Shown: piece by piece, positions 1-7,990 of the stretch
Layout of the letters: every line of letters begins with the position of its first letter
Position numbering within the stretch: position 1 is the stretch's first letter
DNA from: Pelotomaculum sp.
GTDB lineage: Bacteria > Bacillota > Desulfotomaculia > Desulfotomaculales > Pelotomaculaceae
Assembly: GCA_022839445.1 (NCBI GenBank)
Contig: JALHFC010000018.1
Location: 836 to 13,731, forward strand
Direction: 5' to 3'
DNA: 12,896 nucleotides
Notes under the pieces: model-generated
Database searches by the model: none
Told to the model about the DNA's origin: nothing
Seen by the model: only the letters and a program-made list of their open reading frames with translations
Translations under genes and position numbers: made by a program

Positions 1-362
1 CATTCATCCCTGGTCCTGCCGTGTACCATTGTAAAAAGGTTGTATGGCCAACCGGTCCGGCGGGGGCGCCGGTAGCAGTGGGTTACCTCGTCAAAAGCAG
101 CCATTGCCCGGCCCACGTCATTTACCTTTTCATCAGGCACATCCCATACCACCATAGCGTTGGCTTTAAAACCCAGGTCCAGGTGGCGCACTGTCGCCCC
201 GAAACGCCTGATCTGGCCGTTTTCTATAAAATACTTGATCCTGGCTATTAACGCATCTTCCTGCATGCCCAATCTTTCCGCCAGCAGCTTGTACGGGCGG
301 GGTACCAGGGGCAGGCCGTCCTGCAGCCGGCGTATGATTTCCTTGTCCTGTTCGGTCAGCAT
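1..362 (-). CDS. ahbB: Siroheme decarboxylase subunit AhbB (partial, C-terminus beyond window)
   Basis: AhbB pairs with AhbA to decarboxylate siroheme at two propionate-derived... strictly, two acetate side chains (C12 and C18), giving 12,18-didecarboxysiroheme in the cytoplasm. The 120 visible residues have the AsnC/Lrp-like layout of this family: an N-terminal winged-helix-like part (about 1-55, with the RRFGA turn at 52-56) and then the ligand-binding half. The AhbB-type signature THCYRR lies at 94-99, followed by GWPYNLFTMVHGR (104-116). The ATG at 360-362 follows a GAGGTG ribosome binding site that overlaps the stop codon of ahbA, so the pair is probably translationally coupled; only 9 bases separate them. 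The gene runs off the left edge, so about 30-40 residues are probably missing. A plain Lrp-type regulator is unlikely, given the HCYRR motif and the neighbouring ahbA, ahbC and ahbD. Confidence 0.88.
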   Translation of the reverse strand, partial: MLTEQDKEIIRRLQDGLPLVPRPYKLLAERLGMQEDALIARIKYFIENGQIRRFGATVRHLDLGFKANAMVVWDVPDEKVNDVGRAMAAFDEVTHCYRRPRRTGWPYNLFTMVHGRTRDE

Positions 363-371
363 GTTAGCACC

Positions 372-827
372 TCATTCCAGATCAAAGTTTACCCTGATTT
401 TAAAAATATTCTCAGCCGGCAGGGTAATGATTTCATTAATACCTGTTCGCTCCCTGATCTGGCTTAAAATATCGTTCAGTTTTTCATTGGACTGCGCCAG
501 CACGGTGAACCACATGTTGTAAGAATGTTCCCTTAAATAATTATGGGTTACCCCGGGATAGGAATTTACCACCGAAGCAACCTCATCAATTCTATCCCCG
601 GCAACCTTCATAGCGCAGAGGACACCTTTATAGCCCAGCTTTCTCGAATCAAAAATAGCTCCCAATCGGCGGATCACCCCGCGCTCTGTCATGGCTTTAA
701 TCCTGGCGATAACCTCTCCTTCACTAACTCCGGCAACCTCCCCTAGTTCCCGGTAAGGTTCCGGCGACAGGGGCAGGCCGGTCTGGATCAAGTTCAATAT
801 TTTCCTGTCGATACCGTCAATCTTCAC
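372..827 (-). CDS. ahbA: Siroheme decarboxylase subunit AhbA
   Basis: AhbA is the partner of AhbB in the siroheme decarboxylase. The protein is 151 residues, the usual family size. It shows an AsnC/Lrp-like helix-turn-helix half (about 4-55, with VIRRLGAIFDSRKLGY at 51-66) and then the sensor-like half with the AhbA-type motif THNYLRE (94-100) and YNMWFTVLAQS (103-113). I chose the GTG at 825-827: it has an AAAGAAAGGG ribosome binding site 8 bases upstream and gives the expected N-terminus (KIDGIDRKILNLIQ). The same frame stays open upstream to position 1055, but that extension lies inside the end of ahbD, is Ala/Cys-rich and has no homology-like features. The gene begins 46 bases after the ahbD stop. 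AhbA and AhbB are related, and probably arose by duplication. The A/B assignment rests on HNY versus HCY in the motif. Confidence 0.9.
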   Translation of the reverse strand: MKIDGIDRKILNLIQTGLPLSPEPYRELGEVAGVSEGEVIARIKAMTERGVIRRLGAIFDSRKLGYKGVLCAMKVAGDRIDEVASVVNSYPGVTHNYLREHSYNMWFTVLAQSNEKLNDILSQIRERTGINEIITLPAENIFKIRVNFDLE

Positions 828-873
828 TTTTTTAGCCCTTTCTTTTATTGCGCAGGCGCAGGGCGCCGGTGCT

Positions 874-1866
874 CTAATAACCCTTTCGACCGTGGTGCAG
901 GCACCAGGGTTCTTCGGCCATATAATCGCCGTGGTAAAAATACGCGCGTGCCCTGCAGCCGCCGCACACTTTTTGATAGCGGCAACTCCCGCAGCCGCCC
1001 TTGTACTCTGCTGTGCGGAGTGTTTTGAAAATTTCAGACTCCCGCCATATTTCACCGAATGTGGTTTCGCGCACGTTTCCGGCGGGAATGTTCAGGTAAG
1101 CACAGGGCTGGACAATACCCATAGGGCTGATGATACAGTATGATATACCGGCAAGGCAGCCCTTGCTGAAGCGGGTCTTAATACCCAACTGAGACGCTAT
1201 CCGCATAAATTGAGGGGCACAGGTGGGCTTTAGTTCGATCGGCGTTTCCACCTGCTTTTTCATAATCCGTCGCAGCAGTTCTTCATACTGCTCGGCCCTG
1301 AGAGACTCTTCGACGATGTCAACCGCCCGCCCGGTAGGCACGAGAAAAAAGATATGGTGACCGACAGCGCCTGCTTCTACCGCGAAATCAGTGAGTTTTT
1401 CTATTTCCGGCATATTCCAGTCCATTACGGTGGTATGAATTTGAAAAGGGAGCCCTGCTTCGCGGCAGGCACGCATACCGTCCACCGCACCCTGCCAGGC
1501 GCCGGGTGTGGCCCGGAACTCATCGTGTTTGCCCCGGTCAATACTGTCCAGGCTGATTCCCATTACAGCAGCCCCGGAATCCTTTAGCCGCAGGGCTGTT
1601 TCACCGGTAATCAGGGTCCCGTTGGTACCGAAAACTGGCCGCAACCCTTTTTCCCTGGCATGGCTCACCAGCGTGAAGATATCGTCGCGCATCAGCGGCT
1701 CACCACCACTGAAAATCATGATCTTAAACCTCGCGCCGGCGATCTGGTCGATCAGCGCACATCCTTCATCCGTGCTCAACTCATCTTCGGCTTTTACCCC
1801 GGCGTCGCGGTAGCAGTGCTTGCAGTACATGTTGCAGGCGTTGGTTGTATTCCAAGATATAATCAG
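874..1866 (-). CDS. ahbD: Fe-coproporphyrin III decarboxylase / heme synthase AhbD (radical SAM, SPASM)
   Basis: AhbD carries out the last step of the siroheme-dependent heme pathway: radical oxidative decarboxylation of the two propionates of Fe-coproporphyrin III to the vinyl groups of heme b. With the start proposed here the protein has 330 residues. The radical SAM cluster motif CxxxCxxC is at 11-18 (CNMYCKHC), GGEP at 54-57, and a C-terminal SPASM/twitch part carries further cysteines at about 216, 237, 244, 255, 292, 295, 301, 304 and 322. The first ATG of the frame (1828-1830) cannot be the start, because it removes the first cluster cysteine. Upstream to the in-frame stop at 1912-1914 there is no ATG, GTG or TTG. 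The best candidate is CTG at 1864-1866, 8 bases after GAGGGGG, giving an N-terminus of the type IISWNTTNACN. An ATT, ATC or ATA start, or a sequencing error, remains possible. It lies 52 bases downstream of hemB. Confidence 0.9.
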   Translation of the reverse strand: MIISWNTTNACNMYCKHCYRDAGVKAEDELSTDEGCALIDQIAGARFKIMIFSGGEPLMRDDIFTLVSHAREKGLRPVFGTNGTLITGETALRLKDSGAAVMGISLDSIDRGKHDEFRATPGAWQGAVDGMRACREAGLPFQIHTTVMDWNMPEIEKLTDFAVEAGAVGHHIFFLVPTGRAVDIVEESLRAEQYEELLRRIMKKQVETPIELKPTCAPQFMRIASQLGIKTRFSKGCLAGISYCIISPMGIVQPCAYLNIPAGNVRETTFGEIWRESEIFKTLRTAEYKGGCGSCRYQKVCGGCRARAYFYHGDYMAEEPWCLHHGRKGY

Positions 1867-1874
1867 ATGGATAA

Positions 1875-1881
1875 CCCCCTC
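1875..1881 (-). promoter_or_regulatory. Ribosome binding site deciding the non-ATG start of ahbD
   Basis: GAGGGGG on the minus strand, 8 bases upstream of the in-frame CTG at 1864-1866. It is the only strong Shine-Dalgarno sequence before the radical SAM cysteine motif. It therefore supports initiation here and not at the internal ATG at 1828-1830. Confidence 0.6.
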
Positions 1882-1918
1882 TATAATTAAACCAGCTTTT
1901 AACCAGGGTCGCTAAAAT

Positions 1919-2902
1919 TTACACGTCAAATCCCGAAAGCCACTTTGCCACATCTTTAGCGTGGTAGGTAATGATAATATCGGCCCCGGCGCGCTTGATA
2001 CCGGTCAGTGTCTCCAGCACGATCCTTTTCTCGTCCACCCAGCCCTTTTGTGACGCGGCCTTGACCATGCTGTACTCGCCGCTTACATTGTAGGCGGCCA
2101 CCGGGTAGCCGAACTCGTCTTTGACCCGCCTGATGATATCCATGTAAGCCAGGGCCGGTTTAACCATAACAATGTCGGCCCCTTCCTTGATGTCAAGCCG
2201 GACCTCCCGCAGCGCTTCATCTGAATTTGCCGGGTCCATCTGGTAAGCTCTCCTGTCGCCGAACCGGGGGGCGGAACCCGCCGCTTCACGGAACGGCCCG
2301 TAATAAGCGGAAGCGTACTTGACTGAATAAGCCATCACCGGAACATTTTCAAAACCATTACCGTCCAGCGCCGCGCGGATCGCCCCCACCCTGCCGTCCA
2401 TCATATCCGACGGGGCCACCATGTCAGCCCCCGCCGAGGCGTGGGAGACGGCGGTCCTGGCCAGGAGTTCCAAAGTCGGATCATTTAGCACATACCCGTC
2501 CTTTACGATACCGCAGTGCCCGTGGCTGGTATACTCACATAGACAGATGTCGGTGATCACCGTCAATCCCGGGTAGTTTTTCTTCACCGCCCGCACTGCC
2601 TGTTGGATAACACCGTCATCAGCATAGGCGCCGGTCCCCGTTTCATCCTTGACGGCAGGTATACCGAAGGGAAGGATCGCCGGTATCTTTAAAGCAACCA
2701 CTTCTTCAAGTTCTTCCAGCAATTTGTCTATGGAATAATTGCATATGCCGGGCATGGCTTCCACAGGGCGGGCTACACCCTTCCCGTGGGTGACAAAGAC
2801 AGGGTAAACCAGGTCGTCAACTAAAAGCCTGTTCTCACGGACCATCCGGCGGATGTTTTCATTAACCCTCAGGCGCCTAAGGCGCTGCATTGGAAAGGAC
2901 AA
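1919..2902 (-). CDS. hemB: Porphobilinogen synthase (delta-aminolevulinic acid dehydratase), zinc type
   Basis: HemB condenses two molecules of 5-aminolevulinate to porphobilinogen. It has 327 residues, typical for the family. The N-terminus FPMQRLRRLR fits the usual FPxxRxRRLR start. The metal-binding segment DICLCEYTSHGHCG (118-131) carries three cysteines (120, 122, 130), the mark of zinc-dependent enzymes; magnesium types have Asp or Ala there. The two Schiff-base lysines are in SVKYASAYYGPFR (K195) and MVKPALAYMD (K248). I chose TTG at 2900-2902 as start, since AGGTGGTG lies 6 bases upstream. An alternative GTG at 2912-2914 would sit inside that ribosome binding site, and an ATG at 2888-2890 would lose the FP motif. 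The gene stands between ahbC and ahbD, so early and late heme steps are co-expressed. Confidence 0.96.
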   Translation of the reverse strand: MSFPMQRLRRLRVNENIRRMVRENRLLVDDLVYPVFVTHGKGVARPVEAMPGICNYSIDKLLEELEEVVALKIPAILPFGIPAVKDETGTGAYADDGVIQQAVRAVKKNYPGLTVITDICLCEYTSHGHCGIVKDGYVLNDPTLELLARTAVSHASAGADMVAPSDMMDGRVGAIRAALDGNGFENVPVMAYSVKYASAYYGPFREAAGSAPRFGDRRAYQMDPANSDEALREVRLDIKEGADIVMVKPALAYMDIIRRVKDEFGYPVAAYNVSGEYSMVKAASQKGWVDEKRIVLETLTGIKRAGADIIITYHAKDVAKWLSGFDV

Positions 2903-2908
2903 AATTAA

Positions 2909-2916
2909 CACCACCT
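2909..2916 (-). promoter_or_regulatory. Ribosome binding site of hemB
   Basis: AGGTGGTG on the minus strand, one mismatch from AGGAGGTG, ends 6 bases before the TTG at 2900-2902. It decides in favour of that start over the GTG codons it contains. It falls in the 27-base gap between ahbC and hemB. Confidence 0.6.
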
Positions 2917-2929
2917 GCTGTATAGATAT

Positions 2930-4102
2930 TTACAAACCGATCTCCTCATCCGTCAGATAACAGGCCGGGTCGGATTCCCAGAAGTCCCCTGTCACTGCTT
3001 CCGCCCTGGCTCTGAAATTACCGTTGCACGCGTCCAACCACTTACAGGCGGCGCAGCGGCCCTTAAGCAGCGGCCTCCTATTTTTCAAACCGGCCAGTAT
3101 GGGCTGTGAGGTATCGGTCCAGATCTCCCCGAACTTTTTCTCCTTCACATTGCCGAAGGTATGGTTCTGTGTAAACTGGTCGGGGTGGACATTGCCGTAC
3201 CAGTCAACAGCCCCGATGGCGATCCCGGTCCGGTTGCCCCCGTTCATCCGCAGCAGCCGGAGGACCTGCTCCGCTCTTTCCGGGTCTGTTTTTTTCAGTT
3301 TCAGGTAAATATAAACCCCGTCTGCATGGTTATCAACGGTAAGGATCTCTTTTTGGAGACCCCGGCGGTGGAAATCCAATGTGCGCTCCACAATCAGGTC
3401 TACGGCCCGGCGGGCTTCTTCCCTGGTGATATCCTCATCCACCATTTTACTGCCGCGCCCGGCATAAACCAGGTGATAAAAACAAACACGGGGGATATTC
3501 TCCGCCTCGATCAGGTCAAAAATCGCGTCCATTTCCTTGTAGTTGTGCCTGTTGATGGTGAAGCGCAACCCAACCCTCTGCCCGGCCGCCACACAGTTCC
3601 TAATCCCTTCCAGAGCGGCGTCAAAAGCTCCCTTGCGGCCGCGGAACCGGTCGTTGTTTTCCCCGATACCGTCCAGGCTGACGCCGATATAGCCGATCCC
3701 CAGTTTTTTTAAAGCCTTGACTGATCCGGGGCTGAGCAGGGTCCCGTTTGTCGAGATGGTCGGCCTGATACCCCTGTCTTTTGCATATGCGGCCAACTCC
3801 ATCAGGTCCCCGCGCAGCAGCGGCTCCCCGCCGGAAAAAAGGATCACGGGGGCCTTGAACTCCGCCAGGTCATCAATAAAGCTCATGGCCTGCCGGGTGG
3901 TAAGCTCTCCCTCATATTTTTTCGACTCCGAACTGGAGTAGCAGTGGATACAACTTAAGTTGCATGTGCGGGTGCTGTTCCACACCACCACCGGGCCTAA
4001 CCCGCCGGTAGTGCCGTGCGCCTGGTCCTTGGAATCCTGGCTATAGCGCAGCGAATCGCCGTAATAGTCTGTGCCGCATAACAGTTTGGTGACACTGATC
4101 AA
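2930..4102 (-). CDS. ahbC: 12,18-didecarboxysiroheme deacetylase AhbC (radical SAM, SPASM)
   Basis: AhbC removes the two acetate side chains (C2 and C7) of 12,18-didecarboxysiroheme to give Fe-coproporphyrin III. The 390-residue protein starts with the family-typical MISVTKLLCGTDYYGDSLRY, followed by VVVWNSTRTCNLSCIHC, in which C47, C51 and C54 form the CxxxCxxC radical SAM cluster site. GGEP is at 91-94 and STNGTLL at 117-123. The C-terminal auxiliary cluster region has CAACKWLDAC (350-359) and the family-typical ending WESDPACYLTDEEIGL with C381. The start is TTG at 4100-4102, preceded by AAGGGTG with about 9 bases of spacing; no better start lies nearby, and the N-terminus matches the family from its first residue. 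It follows cobA-hemD by 52 bases. Similarity to AhbD is limited to the radical SAM core, so the two are distinguishable. Confidence 0.93.
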   Translation of the reverse strand: MISVTKLLCGTDYYGDSLRYSQDSKDQAHGTTGGLGPVVVWNSTRTCNLSCIHCYSSSESKKYEGELTTRQAMSFIDDLAEFKAPVILFSGGEPLLRGDLMELAAYAKDRGIRPTISTNGTLLSPGSVKALKKLGIGYIGVSLDGIGENNDRFRGRKGAFDAALEGIRNCVAAGQRVGLRFTINRHNYKEMDAIFDLIEAENIPRVCFYHLVYAGRGSKMVDEDITREEARRAVDLIVERTLDFHRRGLQKEILTVDNHADGVYIYLKLKKTDPERAEQVLRLLRMNGGNRTGIAIGAVDWYGNVHPDQFTQNHTFGNVKEKKFGEIWTDTSQPILAGLKNRRPLLKGRCAACKWLDACNGNFRARAEAVTGDFWESDPACYLTDEEIGL

Positions 4103-4154
4103 TTTCGCTCACACCCTTACTTGTTGACTTTTTATCTTGCAAACGGCTTTATTA

Positions 4155-5675
4155 TTAAAAACCACAATGTTTTAAGATGGCCTTAATTAATCCTTCGATG
4201 GTATATTCCCCGGCCACCACGTCCACCCGAATGCCTGATTCTTTTGCGGTACCGGCGGTAATCGGGCCGATGCAGGCCACTGTGACACCGCTCAGGAACC
4301 TTTTCAGGTCCGGGGCGGCGAGCATCGCCACAAAGTTGCGGACAGTAGAGGAACTGGTAAAGGTGATTATCTGGATTTCCCCGTTTTCCAGCATTTCCTT
4401 GATCATAGCCGCATCGCCCCGGCCCGCCACGGTGCAGTACGCTGTGACTTCGCTTACATGCGCACCCATTTCCGCCAGAGCCTCCGGCAGCGCTTTCCGG
4501 GCTATGTCGGCCCGTGGTAAAAGAACTCTGTCCCCGGCCTTGACCTTTCCCTTTAAATCCTCAACTATTGCTTCGGCACGGTACTCGTCCGGCATAGCTT
4601 CCACCAGCAGGCCATATTTCTCCAGCGCTTCCCTTGTTTTGGGCCCGATGGCGCAAAGCCTTGCCGGGTATAGCTCGCGAATATCCCTACGCCGGCGCCG
4701 CATCCTCCTGAAGAAGAACTCCACACCGTTCACGCTGGTAAAAATGATCCAGTCAAACGTATTCAGTTCCGCTATCGCCTGGTCCAGCGGCCCGTGATCC
4801 TCCGGCTCAACCACGCTGATGGTCGGGAATTCCAGGGGTTCCCCGCCCAGTTCGCTGATAGCCTCCGACAACACGCTGGCCTGCTCCCGCGAGCGGGTTA
4901 CCAGCACTCTTTTACCGAAAAGAGGCTTTTTTTCAAACCAGCTTAGCTTATCCCGCAGGGACACAACGTCGCCCACAATGATTACAGCCGGGTTTTTCAA
5001 CCCTGCCTCAGCTGCTTTGGCGCCGATGTTTTCCAGCGTGCTCACCAGGGTCCGCTGTTCCGGCCTGGTCCCCCACCTGACCAGGGCCGCGGGTGTTTGC
5101 GGGGACCGCCCGTTTTCCATTAAGCGCCGCGCAATGTCGGGCAGGTTCGCCATTCCCATTAAAAACACCAGGGTACCGGCGCCGGTTGATATCTTGTCCC
5201 AGGCAATGCCGGAGTCTTCTTTCAGCGGATCCTCATTGCCGGTTATAATGGCCAGCGTTGATGTGCAGTCCCGGTGTGTTACAGGAATGCCCGCATAGGC
5301 CGGCGCTGCTATGGCCGACGTCACTCCCGGCACGACCTCAAAAGAAATACCGGCTTCTACAAGGCATTCGGCTTCTTCACCTCCGCGCCCAAAAACAAAA
5401 GGGTCCCCGCCCTTTAGCCTGACAATCGTCTTTCCCTCACGGGCTTTTTCCACCATCAACCTGTTTATCTCAGCCTGGCTCAAGGTGTGGCGGTCGGGTG
5501 ACTTTCCTACATAAACAATTTCGGCCCCAGGCCGGGCATATGCCAGGAGCCTGTGGCCGGCCAGGCGGTCATATATGATCGTGTCGGCTTTGCGGATCAG
5601 TTCGAACCCCTTGACCGTAATTAATTTCGGGTCCCCGGGCCCGGCGCCTACCAGGTAAACAACACCCTTACTCAT
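4155..5675 (-). CDS. cobA-hemD: Fused uroporphyrinogen-III C-methyltransferase / uroporphyrinogen-III synthase (CobA-HemD)
   Basis: This is a bifunctional protein of 506 residues. The N-terminal domain (about 1-245) is SAM-dependent uroporphyrinogen-III methyltransferase, making precorrin-2. It shows VYLVGAGPGDPKLIT (6-20), VRLKGGDPFVFGRGGEE (85-101), VPGVTSAIAAPAYAGIPVTHR (115-135) and the GTLVFLMGM segment near 167-175. The C-terminal domain (about 251-506) is uroporphyrinogen-III synthase, which closes the ring. It begins with FGKRVLVTRSREQA and contains IIFTSVNGVEFFF, AIGPKT and ITFTSSSTVRNF. The fusion is common in clostridia-like Firmicutes. I chose ATG at 5673-5675: AGGAG lies 10 bases upstream, whereas the upstream ATG at 5682-5684 is too close to it. 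The start overlaps the end of hemC by 8 bases, pointing to translational coupling. A run of arginines (RRMRRRRRD) in the HemD part is noted but looks harmless. Confidence 0.95.
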   Translation of the reverse strand: MSKGVVYLVGAGPGDPKLITVKGFELIRKADTIIYDRLAGHRLLAYARPGAEIVYVGKSPDRHTLSQAEINRLMVEKAREGKTIVRLKGGDPFVFGRGGEEAECLVEAGISFEVVPGVTSAIAAPAYAGIPVTHRDCTSTLAIITGNEDPLKEDSGIAWDKISTGAGTLVFLMGMANLPDIARRLMENGRSPQTPAALVRWGTRPEQRTLVSTLENIGAKAAEAGLKNPAVIIVGDVVSLRDKLSWFEKKPLFGKRVLVTRSREQASVLSEAISELGGEPLEFPTISVVEPEDHGPLDQAIAELNTFDWIIFTSVNGVEFFFRRMRRRRRDIRELYPARLCAIGPKTREALEKYGLLVEAMPDEYRAEAIVEDLKGKVKAGDRVLLPRADIARKALPEALAEMGAHVSEVTAYCTVAGRGDAAMIKEMLENGEIQIITFTSSSTVRNFVAMLAAPDLKRFLSGVTVACIGPITAGTAKESGIRVDVVAGEYTIEGLIKAILKHCGF

Positions 5676-6642
5676 GACAACCATTCTCCTGTCGGGACAA
5701 GGGGACAGGTCCATTGTCCCTTTGTCGTATCTTGTTTAATATATCACCGGCGCCCAGCCGAATCAACATTTCAGCCAGCCTTAAGCCGGTCCCGGCAGCA
5801 TCACCGGCATCCCCTACGAGTGATGACCTCACCAGTTCTTTTCCGTCGAGGCTTGCCACCACCCCTTCTATATTCAAGCGCCCGTTTTTAAGTGTACCGA
5901 GAGCCCCGATCGGTATCTGGCAGCCGCCCTCCAGCTTTTTCAACATTGCCCTCTCCGCAGTGATAGCTTGACGGGACTCCAGGTGATCGATCTTATTTAC
6001 CAGGTTTCTCACCTTTTCGTCATCTGCGCGTACTTCCACTCCTATCGCTCCCTGCCCTACTGCCGGCAGGCATATTTCAAAAGGTATAAGCTGGGTAATC
6101 CTGTCATCCCAACCCATGCGGTGTACTCCCGCAAAAGCGAGTACAGTAGCGTCAAAATGTCCTTCCTCCAACTTGCGCAGGCGAGTGTTGATATTTCCCC
6201 TTAAGTCTGTCATCTTTAAATCCCTGCGGTAGTGGAGCAACTGGGCACAACGCCTGAGGCTGCTGGTGCCGACAAGGGCGCCTTCCGGCAATTCCCCCAG
6301 CATTTTACCCTCCCGGGAGATCAATACATCACCGGGATGCGCCCTTTGACATATGGCGCCTATCGCAAGGCCGCCGGGCAGTTCCGTAGGCAGGTCTTTC
6401 ATACTGTGTACCGCCATATCTATTTCACCGCGGAGCAGGGCATGTTCCAGTTCCTTGGTGAAAAGACCCTTGTCCCCTATTTTAGCCAGGGCCACATCCA
6501 GGATATTATCACCCGTGGTGCGGATGCCCTCGATGCGATAGCTGTATTCCGGGTGAACCCCCTTAAGAAGTTCCACCACCCACCCGGCCTGCCACATGGC
6601 CAGCTTGCTTTCCCTTGTCCCTACAACAATTTCCTGCTTCAT
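5668..6642 (-). CDS. hemC: Hydroxymethylbilane synthase (porphobilinogen deaminase)
   Basis: HemC joins four porphobilinogen units into the linear tetrapyrrole hydroxymethylbilane. It is 324 residues, close to the usual 305-315 plus a short tail. VGTRESKLAMWQA (7-19) opens the protein. The catalytic Asp is in HSMKDLPTELP (D83), and substrate-binding arginines occur in GTSSLRRCAQLLHYRRDL and DLRGNINTRL (125-155). The dipyrromethane cofactor cysteine is C241 in LEGGCQIPIGA. The ATG at 6640-6642 has AGAGGG 9 bases upstream, which overlaps the TAG stop of hemA (13-base gap), so the two genes are tightly linked. The stop codon lies inside the start region of cobA-hemD. Confidence 0.97.
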   Translation of the reverse strand: MKQEIVVGTRESKLAMWQAGWVVELLKGVHPEYSYRIEGIRTTGDNILDVALAKIGDKGLFTKELEHALLRGEIDMAVHSMKDLPTELPGGLAIGAICQRAHPGDVLISREGKMLGELPEGALVGTSSLRRCAQLLHYRRDLKMTDLRGNINTRLRKLEEGHFDATVLAFAGVHRMGWDDRITQLIPFEICLPAVGQGAIGVEVRADDEKVRNLVNKIDHLESRQAITAERAMLKKLEGGCQIPIGALGTLKNGRLNIEGVVASLDGKELVRSSLVGDAGDAAGTGLRLAEMLIRLGAGDILNKIRQRDNGPVPLSRQENGCHE

Positions 6643-6655
6643 AAAATATTACCCT

Positions 6656-7990
6656 CTACCCTTTTTTAGCCTGCAAAAGCTCTTCTTGCGTATCCGGCGC
6701 CACCTGTCTTTTAGGTTTCTGCCCCAGCACTTCCAGGTTGAACAAGTTCTGGAGGATCTCAGCGTAAAGGTGTCCCTCTGTTGTGAGGGCATAGCTTTTC
6801 AACTGGACAACAGGCACGTGAAGAAGTTGGTTAACAATAGAGTTGGCAAGTGAACAAATTACCTTGTGATCATGTTGGGAGAGTTCACCCAACCTGTTTA
6901 GAGCACGCCGCAGTTCCTTCTGCTTAATCCCGTCTCCCCATTTCTTCAGGGCGGCAATAGTTGGAATCACAAACTGCGTCCCGTGCCACTTCATGAATTT
7001 ATCCAACTCTTCCTCAATAATTCCCTCCGCCTTCACGGCAGCCCGCTTTCGCTCAGCCAGGTTACAGTCGACAACGGTTTTTAAATCGTCTATGTCGTAG
7101 AGCGTAATTCCTTCCAGGTTCCCTACTTTTGTATCAATATCCCGCGGGACCGCAATATCAATCATGAAGATCTTCTTGCCGCGCCTTCTTTCCATAACTT
7201 GTCCCATTTCTTCCAACTTGACCACGCAATGGGACGCGGCAGTGCAGCTGATGACAATGTCGGAAACCTCCATATATTTATAAAGCTCGCTGAACTTGAC
7301 CGCCTTGCCGCCAAACTGCGCCGCCAGCATTTCCGCACGATCAAATGAACGGTTTGAGACAATCACACTGGAAACGCCGTTGGCGACAAGGTGCTTGACA
7401 GTCAAATCACTCATCTTCCCGGCGCCGATAACGAGCACCGAGCGTTGGTCGAGACTGTCCAGGCACTGTCTGGCCAATTCAACAGCAGCGTAACTGATGG
7501 ACGCGGCATTCTGATCTATACCGGTCTCCGTGCGTACCCGTTTACCGACAGTTAATGCCAGTTGAAAAAGTGTATTTAATACCCTGTTTGAAGCTTCATG
7601 TTCCATTGCCTGTCCATAAGCGTCCTTAACTTGCCCTAGGATCTGGGTTTCCCCTAAGATCATGGAATCCAGGCCGGCCGCCACCCGGAATATATGACGG
7701 AGAGTGTCATAAAGGGTATGGCAGTAAGTAAAATTCTTTATCTCCGATATATCTGCCCCCGACCAGCGGGAGAGAAAATCCCAGACAGCGTTTAGGCCGT
7801 CATTCATTTCTAGGGCTGCCGCATATATTTCAGTTCTATTGCATGTAGATAAAATGACGCATCCATCGATCGCAGAATAGGACTTCAACCGCACTAGCGC
7901 CTCTTTAAGAGTGTGTCCCGAGAAAGATAATTTTTCCCGCACCTCTACAGGAGCCGTTCTATGGTTAAGACCAACTACCGCGATAAGCAC
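6656..7990 (-). CDS. hemA: Glutamyl-tRNA reductase
   Basis: HemA reduces glutamyl-tRNA(Glu) with NADPH to glutamate-1-semialdehyde, the committed step of tetrapyrrole synthesis by the C5 route. The 444-residue protein begins LIAVVGLNHRTAPVEVREKL. It carries the catalytic cysteine C50 in ILSTCNRTEIYA, the segment GLDSMILGETQILGQVKDAY (106-125), an NADPH-binding fold with VLVIGAGKM (185-193), and the C-terminal helical dimerisation region. The start is GTG at 7988-7990, with AAAGGAGAGG 7 bases upstream. The gene overlaps the end of the precorrin-2 dehydrogenase gene by 26 bases. HemL, the aminotransferase needed to use its product, is not present in the window. Confidence 0.97.
   Translation of the reverse strand: MLIAVVGLNHRTAPVEVREKLSFSGHTLKEALVRLKSYSAIDGCVILSTCNRTEIYAAALEMNDGLNAVWDFLSRWSGADISEIKNFTYCHTLYDTLRHIFRVAAGLDSMILGETQILGQVKDAYGQAMEHEASNRVLNTLFQLALTVGKRVRTETGIDQNAASISYAAVELARQCLDSLDQRSVLVIGAGKMSDLTVKHLVANGVSSVIVSNRSFDRAEMLAAQFGGKAVKFSELYKYMEVSDIVISCTAASHCVVKLEEMGQVMERRRGKKIFMIDIAVPRDIDTKVGNLEGITLYDIDDLKTVVDCNLAERKRAAVKAEGIIEEELDKFMKWHGTQFVIPTIAALKKWGDGIKQKELRRALNRLGELSQHDHKVICSLANSIVNQLLHVPVVQLKSYALTTEGHLYAEILQNLFNLEVLGQKPKRQVAPDTQEELLQAKKG

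Noticed and set aside
1..827. AhbA and AhbB read as Lrp/AsnC transcription regulators.
   Set aside because: The fold is shared, but the HNYLR and HCYRR motifs, the pairing and the ahbC/ahbD context point to siroheme decarboxylase. A side role in regulation cannot be excluded.
828..1055. A long N-terminal extension of ahbA in the same open frame (228 bases upstream).
   Set aside because: It overlaps the end of ahbD in another frame, has no family resemblance, and a GTG with a good ribosome binding site at 825-827 gives the normal size.
3161..3712. A long plus-strand open frame (183 codons) inside ahbC.
   Set aside because: It mirrors the codon pattern of the GC-rich ahbC gene on the other strand and encodes a low-information sequence; no supporting start signal was seen.
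4669..4710. Arginine-rich run in the HemD domain as a possible insertion or frameshift.
   Set aside because: The frame continues with normal HemD motifs on both sides and the length is typical, so it looks like simple local codon repetition.
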